A program made the position numbers and the translations under genes. A DNA stretch of 64,000 nucleotides from Anaerobacillus alkalilacustris. GTDB lineage: Bacteria; Bacillota; Bacilli; Bacillales; Anaerobacillaceae. Below, in pieces: positions 7,913 to 17,552 of this stretch (the stretch's first letter is position 1; every line of letters starts with the position of its first letter). The stretch is from contig NZ_MLQR01000020.1 in the NCBI RefSeq assembly GCF_001866005.1, positions 1-64,000 of the forward strand. The letters run 5' to 3'. Below the pieces are notes generated by a model. That model worked only from the letters and a program-made list of their open reading frames with translations, did no database searches and was not told the origin of the DNA.

Positions 7913-8806
7913 ATGCTAGTAACCATTAAAGATTTAACAAAGAATTATAAGGAACATACTGCAGTCAAACAGATTACTTTTTCCATTGAAAAGGGTCGGT
8001 GTATTGCGTTACTTGGCCCTAATGGTGCGGGGAAAACAACGACGTTACAAATGTTAGCTGGCTTACTCGCGCCAACATCAGGAAAGATTGAATTTGAAGG
8101 TTGCCAACAGAAGGATTATCGAACTTTGATTGGATTTTTGCCGCAGCATCCTTCATTTTTTAACTGGATGACCCCAAAGGGATTTCTACAGTTTGTAGGA
8201 GATCTCTCACATGTACCGAAAAAACAGTTGACTAAACGTATAGAGGAAATACTCGAATTTGTGAGCTTAACAGAAGTGAAAAACAAGAAAATAGGTGGTT
8301 TTTCCGGTGGAATGAAGCAAAGGTTAGGGTTAGCGCAAGCATTGTTACATGAGCCGGAATTACTTATTTTAGATGAACCAGTTTCAGCACTTGACCCAAC
8401 AGGAAGAAGGGATGTTCTTCACCTTATCGATCAACTAAAAAATCAGATGACGATAATTTTCTCAACGCATATTTTACATGATGCCGAACAAGTGTGTGAG
8501 GAAATCTTAATGTTAAAAGATGGGAGTCTGATATGGAATGGTACGCTCGATTCCCTGAAAAAAGAGTTTGATTCGTTAGCAATAAAGCTTCAAACAGATG
8601 GGGCGATTAAAGGTGTATTAGATAAACTCGATTTTATTGAAAATATTGAATATCTTGATTTAACGACTGTTAGATTTACAATGAACGATGTTACAAAAAC
8701 CAATGTGTTGTTGCAATATTTGATTAGTCAAAATCTCACAATCGTCCATTATGAAACGGTGAAAGACTCATTGGAAGACGCATATATGAAGGTGATGGAG
8801 CGATGA
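7913..8806 (+). CDS. yxlF: ABC transporter ATP-binding protein (YxlF-like)
   Basis: I choose the ATG at 7913 because GGGGAGGAAAG directly precedes it; the earlier in-frame ATG at 7787 lies inside yxlE. The 297-residue product has Walker A GPNGAGKTTT (about residue 35), the Q-loop GFLPQHP, signature FSGGMKQR (about 133), Walker B LLILDEP (about 153) and the switch histidine STHIL. It is the ATPase of a two-component exporter with YxlG. The C-terminal 90 residues are the usual variable domain of this subfamily. Its substrate is unknown; export of a toxic or antimicrobial compound is a family-based guess. Confidence 0.92.
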   Translation: MLVTIKDLTKNYKEHTAVKQITFSIEKGRCIALLGPNGAGKTTTLQMLAGLLAPTSGKIEFEGCQQKDYRTLIGFLPQHPSFFNWMTPKGFLQFVGDLSHVPKKQLTKRIEEILEFVSLTEVKNKKIGGFSGGMKQRLGLAQALLHEPELLILDEPVSALDPTGRRDVLHLIDQLKNQMTIIFSTHILHDAEQVCEEILMLKDGSLIWNGTLDSLKKEFDSLAIKLQTDGAIKGVLDKLDFIENIEYLDLTTVRFTMNDVTKTNVLLQYLISQNLTIVHYETVKDSLEDAYMKVMER

Positions 8807-9582
8807 AAAATTTTCTCGTCTTATTAAAAAAAGAAATGAAAGAAAGCTTAAGCAATGGTAAGTGGATCTGGCTACCGATTGTATTAATGGTCATCGGTAT
8901 TTCACAACCGATATCTATCTATTACATGCCGCAAATTCTCGAAGTTGCAGGTAATCTCCCAGATGGAGCGATCATTAATTTTCCAACAACAACAGGGGAA
9001 GAAGTGTTAATTGGTACAATGTCCCAATACGGGTCGATCGGAACATTATTATTTGTCTTAGCTGTAATGGGAGTGATTTCACAAGAGCGACAAAATGGTT
9101 CCTTAACCCTTGTAATGGCGAGACCTGTAAGTGCACTTCAATATATCGGTAGTAAATTTATCGCACAGCTCTGTATTTTACTCGTATCAATAGCAGCAAG
9201 TTACGTTTTAACTTGGTATTATACGAATTTACTTTTTAATCATGTACCATGGACATTAATGCTTAATAGCTTGATTGTTTATAGTCTTTGGGTTGTTTTG
9301 ATTGTCGCTGTAACAATATTAGTTGGAACATTATTGAGAAACAATGGCGGTATAGCTGGAGTGACTATTTTTCTTTTAGGGACACTAAGCGTTCTTACGT
9401 CACTGTTACCAAGATTTATGGAGTGGAGTCCTGCAAACCTTCGTGCCGAAGCTTCAATTATTTTATTAGAAGGAACGTGGGGAAGTTCCACTTGGCTAGT
9501 AGTAGGTAGCACATTGCTGCTTTCAGCATTGTGCATTGGATTAGCTGTGTTTACGTTTAAAAAGTTTGAGAGTTTTGAATGA
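8803..9582 (+). CDS. yxlG: ABC transporter permease (YxlG-like)
   Basis: A 259-residue ABC-2 type permease with six predicted helices and a large loop between the first two (about residues 40-80). The motif RQNGSLTLVMARPVSALQYIGSKF, just before the third helix, is typical of the ABC2_membrane_2/Nos family. It overlaps yxlF by four bases and closes the sigY operon. Length equals B. subtilis YxlG. No classical terminator follows closely. Confidence 0.9.
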   Translation: MKNFLVLLKKEMKESLSNGKWIWLPIVLMVIGISQPISIYYMPQILEVAGNLPDGAIINFPTTTGEEVLIGTMSQYGSIGTLLFVLAVMGVISQERQNGSLTLVMARPVSALQYIGSKFIAQLCILLVSIAASYVLTWYYTNLLFNHVPWTLMLNSLIVYSLWVVLIVAVTILVGTLLRNNGGIAGVTIFLLGTLSVLTSLLPRFMEWSPANLRAEASIILLEGTWGSSTWLVVGSTLLLSALCIGLAVFTFKKFESFE

Positions 9583-9614
9583 GTGAGGGACATCTTTTAT
9601 ACTTCTCATTTGCT

Positions 9615-9830
9615 ACACTCTTAAGGAGCAGAAAGCCTACCTAAAACTAAAGGAAATCGAAGTTTAGGTGGGGAATTAACTGCGCCTAAAGATTCGATAT
9701 TGTATAACTTTCATCAATAATAAGGAAATATTAGTTAAGCTTATTGAAAGAGGAACAGTGTAGAGGGACATGGACAGGAGCTAGAACCAACTGGCTCATC
9801 AACGAAATGGTAAATAATTATTATAGTTGA
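9615..9830 (+). repeat. Repeat family A, degenerate copy A2
   Basis: The first hairpin module is recognisable (CTCTTAAGGAGCAG...GGGGAATTAACTGCGCCTAAAG, then a CGATAT word) with many changes. The rest is too eroded to align confidently. It accounts for most of the gap after yxlG. Confidence 0.5.
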
Positions 9831-9846
9831 TTAGTTTTAGAGGAAG

Positions 9847-9890
9847 TCCCTTTCCAAAAATTTTTGAATGTCGAAATTTTTGGAAAGGGA
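9847..9890. repeat. Perfect 17-bp hairpin
   Basis: TCCCTTTCCAAAAATTT at 9847-9863 pairs without mismatch with 9874-9890 around a ten-base loop. It lies about 70 bases before the GNAT gene, and no U-tract follows on either strand. It could be a leader hairpin or a small mobile repeat. Confidence 0.6.
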
Positions 9891-9961
9891 TTAGCTGTGC
9901 TTAAAGTACTAATTAATGAGGATGAAGAATTTCCCTACTAAAATATGATTTGGAGGCTATT

Positions 9962-10507
9962 ATGTTTGTACATAATATTGATGAAGACTTATCTTTAAAG
10001 TTATTAGAGGTAAAAGATGCTGAGAGTTTATTTAAATTAACGAATTACTCAAGAGAATATTTACGAGAATGGCTTCCTTGGTTAGATACAACAACAAATG
10101 TAGAAGATACAATTGAGTTTATCAAAATATCGTTAAAAGGTTTTTCCGAAAACAAAAGTTTAAACACTGTTATATTGTTTAAAGGAGACATTGTTGGAGT
10201 AGCGGGTTACAACAATATTAATTGGGCAAATAGAACAGCCTATATAGGTTATTGGCTTGGGGAAGGATTTCAGGGAAATGGAATTATGACCAAGGTAGCC
10301 AAAGCGTTGACTAACTATGCTTTTCACGATTTAAAACTAAATAAGGTTGAGATTCGGACAGCAGTTGGAAATAAAAAAAGTAGAGCAATTCCAGAAAGAT
10401 TAAATTTTGTAAATGAAGGCACGATCAGACAGGCTGAATGGCTATATGACTGTTATGTTGATCATGTTGTTTATGGAGTTTTGGCAGAAGAATGGAATGA
10501 AAAGTAG
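9962..10507 (+). CDS. RimL/YdaF-like GNAT N-acetyltransferase
   Basis: A 181-residue GNAT enzyme. The start is the ATG at 9962, with GGAGG six bases upstream. Acetyl-CoA-binding motif A is seen in GYWLGEGFQGNGIMTKVAKAL (about residues 95-115). The following NKVEIRTAVGNKKSRAIPERLNF is typical of the RimJ/RimL group, closest in layout to B. subtilis YdaF, a ribosomal-protein-serine acetyltransferase homologue. Protein N-alpha-acetylation is therefore probable; the substrate is unproven. It appears monocistronic. Confidence 0.85.
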   Translation: MFVHNIDEDLSLKLLEVKDAESLFKLTNYSREYLREWLPWLDTTTNVEDTIEFIKISLKGFSENKSLNTVILFKGDIVGVAGYNNINWANRTAYIGYWLGEGFQGNGIMTKVAKALTNYAFHDLKLNKVEIRTAVGNKKSRAIPERLNFVNEGTIRQAEWLYDCYVDHVVYGVLAEEWNEK

Positions 10508-10802
10508 GTAAAACTAAAGGTTGTGGATCAAAAAGTGTAACAACTTTAATTAGTTGCGTTGAAGATTACTAGTAATATAGAATATCACGGACTACAGGTC
10601 CTCTATTTTGAGAAAAAGACTTAATTATTCCATAGAAGTTGTGTTTTTTGATTTTAATATGTTAATAAATCTATTTTATTCGTGATTTCAAAATCATTCA
10701 AAAATTCATACAACCATAAATTAAACTCCTTAATTTCGTATAAAGCATTCCTTTTTTTATGATAATACTAAAAAAAGATCTAATTAAGGAGTATGGGAAA
10801 TT

Positions 10803-11135
10803 ATGCCAAGAAAAGCTATTCAAATTAACAAGTTAGGTGAAAAAGATAAGGAAACAAATGGTTCTGTAGTGAACGATAAAGAAAATAACAAAGATGAAAT
10901 CATTAAACTAAATAACATGTTAGCAGCTGTGTTAAATTATCTGTCAGATGATGAAGTAGACGAAATTGATATAGAATATCTTCTGAAAAATACGGAAGGT
11001 TTACGAGAATGGTGGGAACAATATCGGGAAAAAAATCGAAAACAAATCGAAGAAGAAATTAAAAAATCTTTAAGTGAACTGTCTTTAAAAGAACTAGAAA
11101 GTATCCGCGAAAAGATAAAAGAAAAAGAAAGCTGA
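10803..11135 (+). CDS. Hypothetical charged, coiled-coil protein
   Basis: A 110-residue protein I do not recognise. An AAGGAG site about 12 bases before the ATG supports translation. Residues 1-40 are polar and lysine/asparagine-rich. Residues 45-75 contain the acidic run LSDDEVDEIDIEYLL, and residues 76-110 form a highly charged helix (WWEQYREKNRKQIEEEIKKS). No membrane segment or cysteine is present. It could be a small cytosolic or spore-related protein; no function is inferred. Confidence 0.6.
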   Translation: MPRKAIQINKLGEKDKETNGSVVNDKENNKDEIIKLNNMLAAVLNYLSDDEVDEIDIEYLLKNTEGLREWWEQYREKNRKQIEEEIKKSLSELSLKELESIREKIKEKES

Positions 11136-11372
11136 GGTCTCAATTACCATAAAGACATTCAATTGTAGTAATTTTACTTTTTTATCAATAATTCGCAAGA
11201 AAACCTCCATCTTTAAGGAGTGTAGCGAGTAGTGCGGTCTGAATGGCTCTTCTTATCTCAAAAAACTTTAGTGTACTAGCGATTTGGAAATTACTTCCGA
11301 AATATATTTAAGGTGTACATAATCACTAGAAAAACTGTATAATAAGAAGAACTATAAGTAGGAAAGGGTGAT

Positions 11373-11876
11373 ATGGTGAAAAACTCAAATTCTAGTACGA
11401 ATTTGGATATTGAGTCGATCCAACATGCCCTGTACTCTGTAAACCGCCATGCCAAAACAGCGATTGTTAAGCGTGATCTGTATGACATTAAGAATAATAC
11501 GCTGCAAAAACTTATTAAAATTGGACATGCCAAAAAGTTGTGGCTTGAGTATAGTACTCAACCTGGAAAAGCAAAACAAAGTACAGTGGTGCTTGTTAAA
11601 GTTGGAATTAAAACAAAAGGAAATCCCCATTTTTTTCATATGATACCTGAAAAAGAAGATTATATAACATTAAAACATAAAGGAGTAGTATGCCCTCAAG
11701 ATCTCCATAACCCCAAAAGCTCGATGTCTCTTAATACAGCAAAAAAAATTCTATTGCAATTTATTGGTGCGAAGCCTCAAAAAGTAAAGGTACAAAAACC
11801 AACTAAACCAGCACTAAATAAAAATGTTTTCATTTCTTCTTTTCTTGATGGTAGTTCCCGATCACGAAAACGTTGA
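11373..11876 (+). CDS. ykyB: YkyB-family protein
   Basis: The 167-residue product aligns by eye with B. subtilis YkyB. Shared words are SVNRHAKTA (about residue 22), LYDIKNNTLQKLI, FFHMIPEKEDY (about 85-95) and NPKSSMSLNTAKKILLQFIG (about 110-130). The family is restricted to Bacillales and uncharacterised; the basic, proline-rich tail suggests nucleic-acid or ribosome contact, which is only a guess. The GGAAAGGGTGAT ribosome binding site precedes the ATG. Confidence 0.8.
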   Translation: MVKNSNSSTNLDIESIQHALYSVNRHAKTAIVKRDLYDIKNNTLQKLIKIGHAKKLWLEYSTQPGKAKQSTVVLVKVGIKTKGNPHFFHMIPEKEDYITLKHKGVVCPQDLHNPKSSMSLNTAKKILLQFIGAKPQKVKVQKPTKPALNKNVFISSFLDGSSRSRKR

Positions 11877-11953
11877 TTTTTAATACTTTTTACATTTTTT
11901 TGTAAGGTATTGGGGATAATATTTACCATAAGAATAAGTTATGGGAGAAAAAT

Positions 11954-12589
11954 ATGAGAAAAAAGCAAATAAGTATAATACTTTTTATTGTTTTAATGAA
12001 TTTTTTATTTAAAACTTGGAAAGTAGTGCCGAAATATTATAAAAGTTTAATTTTTGTTAGCTTTTGGAATTCATTTTATTATTATCTTTGCAAAAGACAT
12101 CTAGTATTTGAATATACGAATAAGGGCATAAATTGGAAAGTGTTGAGAGGGCTTCATATATTTATTGCTACTCCTTTATTAGTTCTACTCTTTTTATGTA
12201 AACTGCCTAAAACACTTTCAAAGCAGATCGTATATATTTTAAAGTGGGGAATCGGCTCTTTTTTTATTGAGATATTTTTACTCAAACAAAAGTTGATTAA
12301 ATTTAAGTACGGGTGGAACATTTATTGGTCAGGTCTAATATATTTTAAAATGTACACTTATAGCTATTTATTCAACAAAAGACCGTGTCTTACTTGGGTG
12401 CTATCGATATTCTCTCTATTGTTTTATATTTTTAAATTTAATGTACCGTTAACTAAGCGACTTTTAAAAGGACCTTTTCTTTTTTTTCTACCCAAAAGTA
12501 TTAAGTTTCCAATTAACTTTAAAACAACAATAAATTCTTTTTATTATGAAACAGTTAAAGGTTTGTTGAATTATGTGAAATTTAAATAG
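11954..12589 (+). CDS. CBO0543-like integral membrane protein
   Basis: A 211-residue, very hydrophobic and basic protein with about five membrane segments. The motif LLKQKLIKFKYGWNIYWSGLIYF (about residues 114-136) resembles the EKxTxLIKYKKGWNWYxT signature of the CBO0543 family found in Bacillaceae and clostridia. The family has no known function. The gene is AT-rich with many TTT/AAA codons, which raises slight doubt. A GGGAGAAAA ribosome binding site precedes the ATG. Confidence 0.6.
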   Translation: MRKKQISIILFIVLMNFLFKTWKVVPKYYKSLIFVSFWNSFYYYLCKRHLVFEYTNKGINWKVLRGLHIFIATPLLVLLFLCKLPKTLSKQIVYILKWGIGSFFIEIFLLKQKLIKFKYGWNIYWSGLIYFKMYTYSYLFNKRPCLTWVLSIFSLLFYIFKFNVPLTKRLLKGPFLFFLPKSIKFPINFKTTINSFYYETVKGLLNYVKFK

Positions 12590-12705
12590 AGACTTTAGCG
12601 TTTACATTCATAGTAGATATTAAATTACAAACACATCAAATTCAAGTTGACAGATCGGAATTACTGGAATATTATAAGAATAATTACATAGCTGATTGGA
12701 AATAC

Positions 12706-12747
12706 CAAAGGCACATACTTCGTTAACTACGTTGTGTGTCTTTTTTT
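12706..12747 (+). terminator. Imperfect terminator-like hairpin
   Basis: AAGGCACATAC and GTTGTGTGTCTTT form an imperfect stem with G-U pairs, followed by seven T. It lies about 120 bases after the CBO0543-like gene. Confidence 0.55.
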
Positions 12748-12816
12748 GAGCTTAAATCACAGTAAGTTGATATGAATTATGAGGATTTATAAAACATAAG
12801 ATTTGGGGAGAGTAAT

Positions 12817-14592
12817 ATGACTTTTGAAATAGCTTTTGTACTATTTGTTGTACTAGGTATGCTTGTATGTTTAATGAAAGAAATAGCTAGACCTGATTTT
12901 ATTGTCTTTTTTGCATTGGCTGCACTTATTATTAGTGGAGTTTTAACACCAGCTGATGCATTGAGAGGATTTTCTAATGAAGGAATGCTGACGGTTGCGC
13001 TTCTTTTTATCGTAGCTGGTGCTGTGAAACAAAGTGGTGTTTTAAATCAAATTATTTCTAGTTCATTAGGTTCTGGACGAAGCCCGAGAAGATCTCTTCT
13101 GCAAATGATGTTTCCGATGGCAGGGTTATCTGCTTTTTTGAACAATACACCGATTGTAGTTATGTTTACTCCCGTTGTTCGAAAGTGGTGTATTGAGAAA
13201 AATATATCTCCATCTAAATTTCTCATTCCACTTTCCTATGCTACTATTTTTGGTGGTACGCTGACGTTAATTGGAACATCTACAAATCTAGTAATACATG
13301 GGTTTATGTTAGAACAAGGTCTTGATGGATTTTCAATGTTTCAACTTGCGATTGTAGCTTTACCAGCGGGTTTCATTGGTATTATATATATGGCTATAAT
13401 TGGATATAAGTTATTGCCAGAACGTAAAACATCAAAACAATCTTTTGAGGAAAGTTCACGCGAATATCTTGCGGAAGCTTATGTTGAACCGAATTCTCCT
13501 TTAATCGGAAAAACAATTGAAGCTGCAGGACTTAGAAACCTTAATGGACTTTATTTAATTGAACTTATGAGGAGAGGCGAACGCATTGCCTCAGTTCCTT
13601 CTTATATAAAGCTAAATGAAAATGATAAATTAATTTTTACAGGTGTATTATCCACCATTGTAGAGTTGCAGAATATTAAAGGCTTAAGAGTTTCAACAGG
13701 AACAAACTTGAAATTAGAAGATTTGCAGAACGGTAGTGCGAAACTTGTTGAGGGAGTCGTTTCGCATCAATCTTCTTTAGTACAAAAAACAGTAAAAGAA
13801 ACTAAGTTTCGTAGTAAATATGGCGCGGGTGTAGTAGCGGTTCACCGAAATGATGAAAGAATTAACAATAAAGTAGGGGATATCAATTTAAAGCCAGGAG
13901 ATACATTATTACTATTAACGAACAAAGACTTTGAAAATAGATGGTCTAGTTCTAGTGATTTCTATTTGATTTCTCCAATAAAAGAGGCAGACGTGATCGA
14001 CCCAAGAAAATCGATTATTGCCATGGTAACATTACTTTCAATGATTTTACTAGCTGCATTTAATATTTTGCCTATGTTTAAGTCTGCTCTATTAGCTGTA
14101 ATTGTACTATTTTTAACAAAAACCATCACATTTGTAGGTGCTAGAAAATATATTCAATTTGATGTTTTACTTTTAATTGCTTGTGCAATTGGTGTCGGTA
14201 TCGCCCTTGAGCAGTCTGGTGCAGCTTCGTTAATTGCTAGTTATTTTATTAAAATTAGTAAGGGTGCCGGTATTATTGGTGCAATTATTGTTGTTTACTT
14301 ACTAACTACGATATTTACCGAAATTATTACAAATAATGCTGCTGCAGTCTTAATGGTTCCTATTTCACTTGCAATTGCTAATCAATTGTCTGTAGACCCT
14401 ATGGCATTCTTTGTAGCAATAGCGATTGCTGCGTCAGCTAGTTTTGCTACGCCTATTGGGTATCAATGTAATTTAATTGTTTACGGTCCGGGTGGCTATA
14501 GATTTTCGGATTATTTGAAAATAGGGATTCCTTTAAATATTATGTACCTAATTGTAACTGTCGTTATTGTAAATTTTGTATGGGTTATTTAA
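12817..14592 (+). CDS. SLC13/DASS-family permease with two RCK_C domains
   Basis: A 591-residue transporter with N-terminal helices (about residues 1-210), a soluble insert (about 215-390) and C-terminal helices (about 395-590). Each half has the CitMHS/SLC13 hairpin motif: SAFLNNTPIVVMFTPVV near 105 and TEIITNNAAAVLMVPISLA near 505. Each is followed by a T/S-P-rich substrate loop (GTLTLIGTSTNLV; ASFATPIGYQCNLIVYGPGGY). The insert contains two TrkA_C/RCK_C repeats (SPLIGKTIEAAGLRNLNGLYLIELMRRG; KFRSKYGAGVVAVHRN). This architecture is shared with SAC1/SLT-type sulfate or anion symporters. The likely substrate is an inorganic or dicarboxylate anion, undetermined. A terminator follows. Confidence 0.85.
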   Translation: MTFEIAFVLFVVLGMLVCLMKEIARPDFIVFFALAALIISGVLTPADALRGFSNEGMLTVALLFIVAGAVKQSGVLNQIISSSLGSGRSPRRSLLQMMFPMAGLSAFLNNTPIVVMFTPVVRKWCIEKNISPSKFLIPLSYATIFGGTLTLIGTSTNLVIHGFMLEQGLDGFSMFQLAIVALPAGFIGIIYMAIIGYKLLPERKTSKQSFEESSREYLAEAYVEPNSPLIGKTIEAAGLRNLNGLYLIELMRRGERIASVPSYIKLNENDKLIFTGVLSTIVELQNIKGLRVSTGTNLKLEDLQNGSAKLVEGVVSHQSSLVQKTVKETKFRSKYGAGVVAVHRNDERINNKVGDINLKPGDTLLLLTNKDFENRWSSSSDFYLISPIKEADVIDPRKSIIAMVTLLSMILLAAFNILPMFKSALLAVIVLFLTKTITFVGARKYIQFDVLLLIACAIGVGIALEQSGAASLIASYFIKISKGAGIIGAIIVVYLLTTIFTEIITNNAAAVLMVPISLAIANQLSVDPMAFFVAIAIAASASFATPIGYQCNLIVYGPGGYRFSDYLKIGIPLNIMYLIVTVVIVNFVWVI

Positions 14593-14595
14593 ATT

Positions 14596-14637
14596 AAAAA
14601 AGCATTGCTCATGTATTCAGGAGTAATGCTTTTTTTA
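14596..14637 (+). terminator. Terminator of the SLC13-family gene
   Basis: AAAAAAGCATTGCTC and GAGTAATGCTTTTTTT form a stem over a ten-base loop with a run of seven T. Confidence 0.9.
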
Positions 14638-14736
14638 ATACTTTAAGAAAGTTTAACTTCGCTAAAGGATTAATGTATAAGAAAAACTAAGGCTGCCGCT
14701 AGAGGACTTGGCGATGAGCCAATTTTTTCTATAGTT

Positions 14737-14803
14737 TAATATTCAAATGAACATTTGAATATTAAGAGGAATATATTTATAATATAATCAAATGTTAATT
14801 TGA
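14737..14803 (+). promoter_or_regulatory. cad promoter with two CadC operators
   Basis: TCAAAT-N4-ATTTGA occurs twice, at 14743-14758 and 14788-14803. The first lies inside a perfect 13+2+13 palindrome (14737-14764). The same TCAAAT-N4-ATTTGA arrangement is the staphylococcal CadC operator. A sigma-A promoter sits between and within them: -35 TTGAAT at 14755-14760, 17-base spacer, -10 TATAAT at 14778-14783. Operator centres are 45 bp apart. Confidence 0.88.
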
Positions 14804-14824
14804 ATGAATATTGGAGTGAATGAA

Positions 14825-15202
14825 GTGAAGAAGGATACTTGTGATATATACTGTTACGACAAAGAAAAAGTTAATCGAATTCAAAATGAATTAATAAAAG
14901 AAAATTTAAAGGGAGTTTCACATTTATTTAAAGCACTAGCTGACGAAAATAGAGCAAAGATAGCTTTTTCACTTTGTCAGGATGAAGAATTGTGTGTGTG
15001 TGATATTGCTAATATTATTGGTTCTTCTGTTGCAACAACTTCCCATCATTTACGTACTTTGTATAAGCAAGGGGTTGTAAAATACCGAAAAGAAGGAAAG
15101 CTCGCTTTTTATTCGTTAGATGATGATCACATTAGGCAATTAATAGTTATAGCATTAGTGCACAAAAAGGAGATGGAAAAACCATGTTTGAGCAAAAAGT
15201 AA
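14825..15202 (+). CDS. cadC: ArsR/SmtB-family metal-sensing repressor CadC
   Basis: I place the start at the GTG at 14825, seven bases after TTGGAGTG, giving 125 residues that align end to end with staphylococcal CadC (about 122). The ATG at 14804 overlaps the second operator. Metal-site cysteines are present: C6 and C10 in the N-terminal extension and C57, C59 in [12 protein letters not shown]. The winged helix is [18 protein letters not shown]. CadC is released from DNA by Cd(II), Pb(II) or Zn(II), derepressing the efflux pump. It overlaps cadA by 19 bases, a tightly coupled operon. Confidence 0.95.
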   Translation: MKKDTCDIYCYDKEKVNRIQNELIKENLKGVSHLFKALADENRAKIAFSLCQDEELCVCDIANIIGSSVATTSHHLRTLYKQGVVKYRKEGKLAFYSLDDDHIRQLIVIALVHKKEMEKPCLSKK

Positions 15203-17298
15203 CAACATATCGAGTCCAAGGCTTCACTTGTGCCAGTTGTGCTAAAAAGTTTGAAACGAACGTCAAATACCTGGATGGGGTTATAGATGCTAAAGTTAAC
15301 TTTGGGGCTTCAAAGCTTGTAGTTCAAGGTGCAATAACTATAGAAGAATTAGAAAAAGCTGGGGCTTTTGATAATTTAAAAATTCGTGATGACAAAGAAC
15401 AAAAGGTCGAACATATTCCTTTTTGGAGACAAAAACAAAACTATAAAGTGTATATAGCAATAGTTTTGTTAATTTGTAGTTTTCTTCTTCGATTACAAGT
15501 AGGTGACGACCATATTTTTCCGATCATTGGTTATGCATCAGCAATTGTAATAGGCGGATATTCCCTCTTTATGAAAGGATTAAAAAATTTAGTTCGATTA
15601 AATTTTGATATGTCTACCCTAATGACAGTAGCGATCTTAGGTGCAGCTACGATCGGGGAATGGGGAGAAGGAGCAGTTGTTGTTATCCTTTTTGCAATAA
15701 GTGAAGCATTAGAACGATATTCAATGGATAAAGCTCGTCAATCCATTGAATCACTGATGGATATTGCACCAAAAGAAGCATTAATTCGTCGTGAAAATCA
15801 TGAAATAATGGTGCATGTTGATGAAATAGAAATTGGCGACATTATGATTGTAAAACCAGGACAAAAAATAGCGATGGATGGCGTTGTGACAAAAGGGACT
15901 TCTACAATTAATCAAGCTGCCATTACTGGAGAAAGTATCCCAGTAACCAAGGTAATAGATGATGAAGTGTTTGCAGGGACATTAAATGAAGAAGGCTTAC
16001 TTGAAGTAAAAGTAACAAAGAAAGTTAAAGATACGACATTATCAAAAATCATCCATTTAGTAGAAGAAGCACAAGCAGAAAGAGCTCCTTCACAGCAATT
16101 TGTAGATCGCTTTGCTAAGTATTACACACCTGTGATTATCGTTTTTGCTTTTTTGCTTGTTGTCATCCCACCTATATTTTTAGGAGGTAATTGGAGTGAA
16201 TGGATTTATCGTGGTTTAACTGTCTTAGTGGTTGGTTGTCCTTGTGCGTTAGTTATTTCTACCCCTGTTTCAATTGTAACAGCGATTGGAAATGCTGCGA
16301 AAAATGGGGTATTGATTAAAGGTGGTATTTATTTAGAACAAGCAGGCGCATTAAAAGTTATTGCTTTTGATAAAACTGGAACATTAACAAAAGGAGTTCC
16401 TTCTGTAACGGATATTGTTACGTTTGTTGAAAGTGAAAAGGATTTAATGACTATTACAGCAGCAATTGAAAAAGGATCTCAACATCCACTTTCTTCTGCA
16501 ATTTTAAAAAAGGCTGATGAAGACAAGATACGTTATAATGATTTAGCGGTTGAGGATTTTCAATCTATTACAGGTAAAGGCGTAAAAGCAAGAATAAATA
16601 ATGAAATATATTATGTTGGAAGCCCGAAGCTTTTTGAAGAATTGCATGGAAAGATAGAAGTTAAAAAAAAACAAAAGATTAATGAAATGCAAAGACAAGG
16701 GAAAACTGTAATAGTTTTAGGAACAGAAAAAGAAATTCTTTCGCTCATTGCTGTAGCTGATGAAATACGAGAGTCGTCGAAAGAAGTTATCCGAAAACTT
16801 CATCATTTGGGGATTGAAAAAACTGTGATGTTAACAGGTGATAATAAGCGGACTGCTGAAGCAATTGCAAAACAGGTTGGGGTTTCTGACATGGAAGCCG
16901 AATTACTTCCGGAAGATAAATTGAGTTTTGTTAAAAAACTTAGAGCGAATTATCACAGTGTCGCTATGGTTGGTGATGGTGTAAACGACGCACCAGCTCT
17001 TGCAGCTTCCAATCTCGGTGTTGCAATGGGCGGAGCCGGAACCGATACAGCATTAGAAACAGCGGATATTGTGTTAATGTCAGATGATTTAAGTAAGTTG
17101 CCATATACTATTAAATTAAGTCGTAGAGCATTATCTATTATTAAACAAAACATTACCTTTTCTTTAGGAATAAAAGTTTTAGCATTATTGTTGATTGTAC
17201 CTGGCTGGTTAACATTATGGTTAGCGATATTTGCCGATATGGGGGCAACATTACTGGTTACTTTAAATAGCTTACGATTATTAAAAATAAAGTTTTAG
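15184..17298 (+). CDS. cadA: Cadmium/zinc-translocating P-type ATPase CadA
   Basis: A 704-residue P1B-type ATPase in the membrane. Features in order: one HMA domain with GFTCASCA (C16, C19), helices, the actuator loop TGES, the transport-site motif C352-P353-C354 in the membrane, the phosphorylation site D396-KTGT, the ATP-binding SQHPLSSAI histidine motif, and the hinge [16 protein letters not shown] with the CadC partner points to Cd2+/Zn2+/Pb2+ export rather than copper. It is expressed from the cad promoter and ends at a strong terminator. Confidence 0.96.
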   Translation: MFEQKVTTYRVQGFTCASCAKKFETNVKYLDGVIDAKVNFGASKLVVQGAITIEELEKAGAFDNLKIRDDKEQKVEHIPFWRQKQNYKVYIAIVLLICSFLLRLQVGDDHIFPIIGYASAIVIGGYSLFMKGLKNLVRLNFDMSTLMTVAILGAATIGEWGEGAVVVILFAISEALERYSMDKARQSIESLMDIAPKEALIRRENHEIMVHVDEIEIGDIMIVKPGQKIAMDGVVTKGTSTINQAAITGESIPVTKVIDDEVFAGTLNEEGLLEVKVTKKVKDTTLSKIIHLVEEAQAERAPSQQFVDRFAKYYTPVIIVFAFLLVVIPPIFLGGNWSEWIYRGLTVLVVGCPCALVISTPVSIVTAIGNAAKNGVLIKGGIYLEQAGALKVIAFDKTGTLTKGVPSVTDIVTFVESEKDLMTITAAIEKGSQHPLSSAILKKADEDKIRYNDLAVEDFQSITGKGVKARINNEIYYVGSPKLFEELHGKIEVKKKQKINEMQRQGKTVIVLGTEKEILSLIAVADEIRESSKEVIRKLHHLGIEKTVMLTGDNKRTAEAIAKQVGVSDMEAELLPEDKLSFVKKLRANYHSVAMVGDGVNDAPALAASNLGVAMGGAGTDTALETADIVLMSDDLSKLPYTIKLSRRALSIIKQNITFSLGIKVLALLLIVPGWLTLWLAIFADMGATLLVTLNSLRLLKIKF

Positions 17299-17345
17299 TT
17301 TCATCATTGTTCGTTTATTTTTAATCTAGTATTATATAACTCTTC

Positions 17346-17391
17346 TAATAAAAACCACACCAATGAAAAAAATTTTGGTGTGGTTTTTATT
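17346..17391 (+). terminator. Terminator of cadCA
   Basis: AAAAACCACACCAA pairs with TTGGTGTGGTTTTT around an A/T loop, giving T-rich flanks in both directions. Confidence 0.93.
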
Positions 17392-17410
17392 TAAATTTAG
17401 AAGAGTATAA

Positions 17411-17552
17411 AATTTCTAAATTAGAAACTGTCTAGCTCCAGGCGCCATCGGCTCGATCACTTCAGACCTTCTCTTTCGGTCAAAAACCCGACCGCTACGA
17501 GCGGGTCTTCCAGTGTTTGTCGCCGATAGGCGGGCGCCTTGCGCTTTTCTTG
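17411..17552 (+). repeat. Repeat family C, copy C1
   Basis: Starts with GAAACTGTCTAGCTCCAGGC and ends with GGGCGCCTTGCGCTTTTCTT, the inverted ends shared by all C copies. The interior contains a CGGTCAAAAACCCGACCG hairpin and TTTGTCGCCGATAGGCGGGC. Similar GTCTAGCTCCAG...GCGCTTGCGCTTTTC repeats are widespread between genes of Bacillaceae. Confidence 0.8.
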
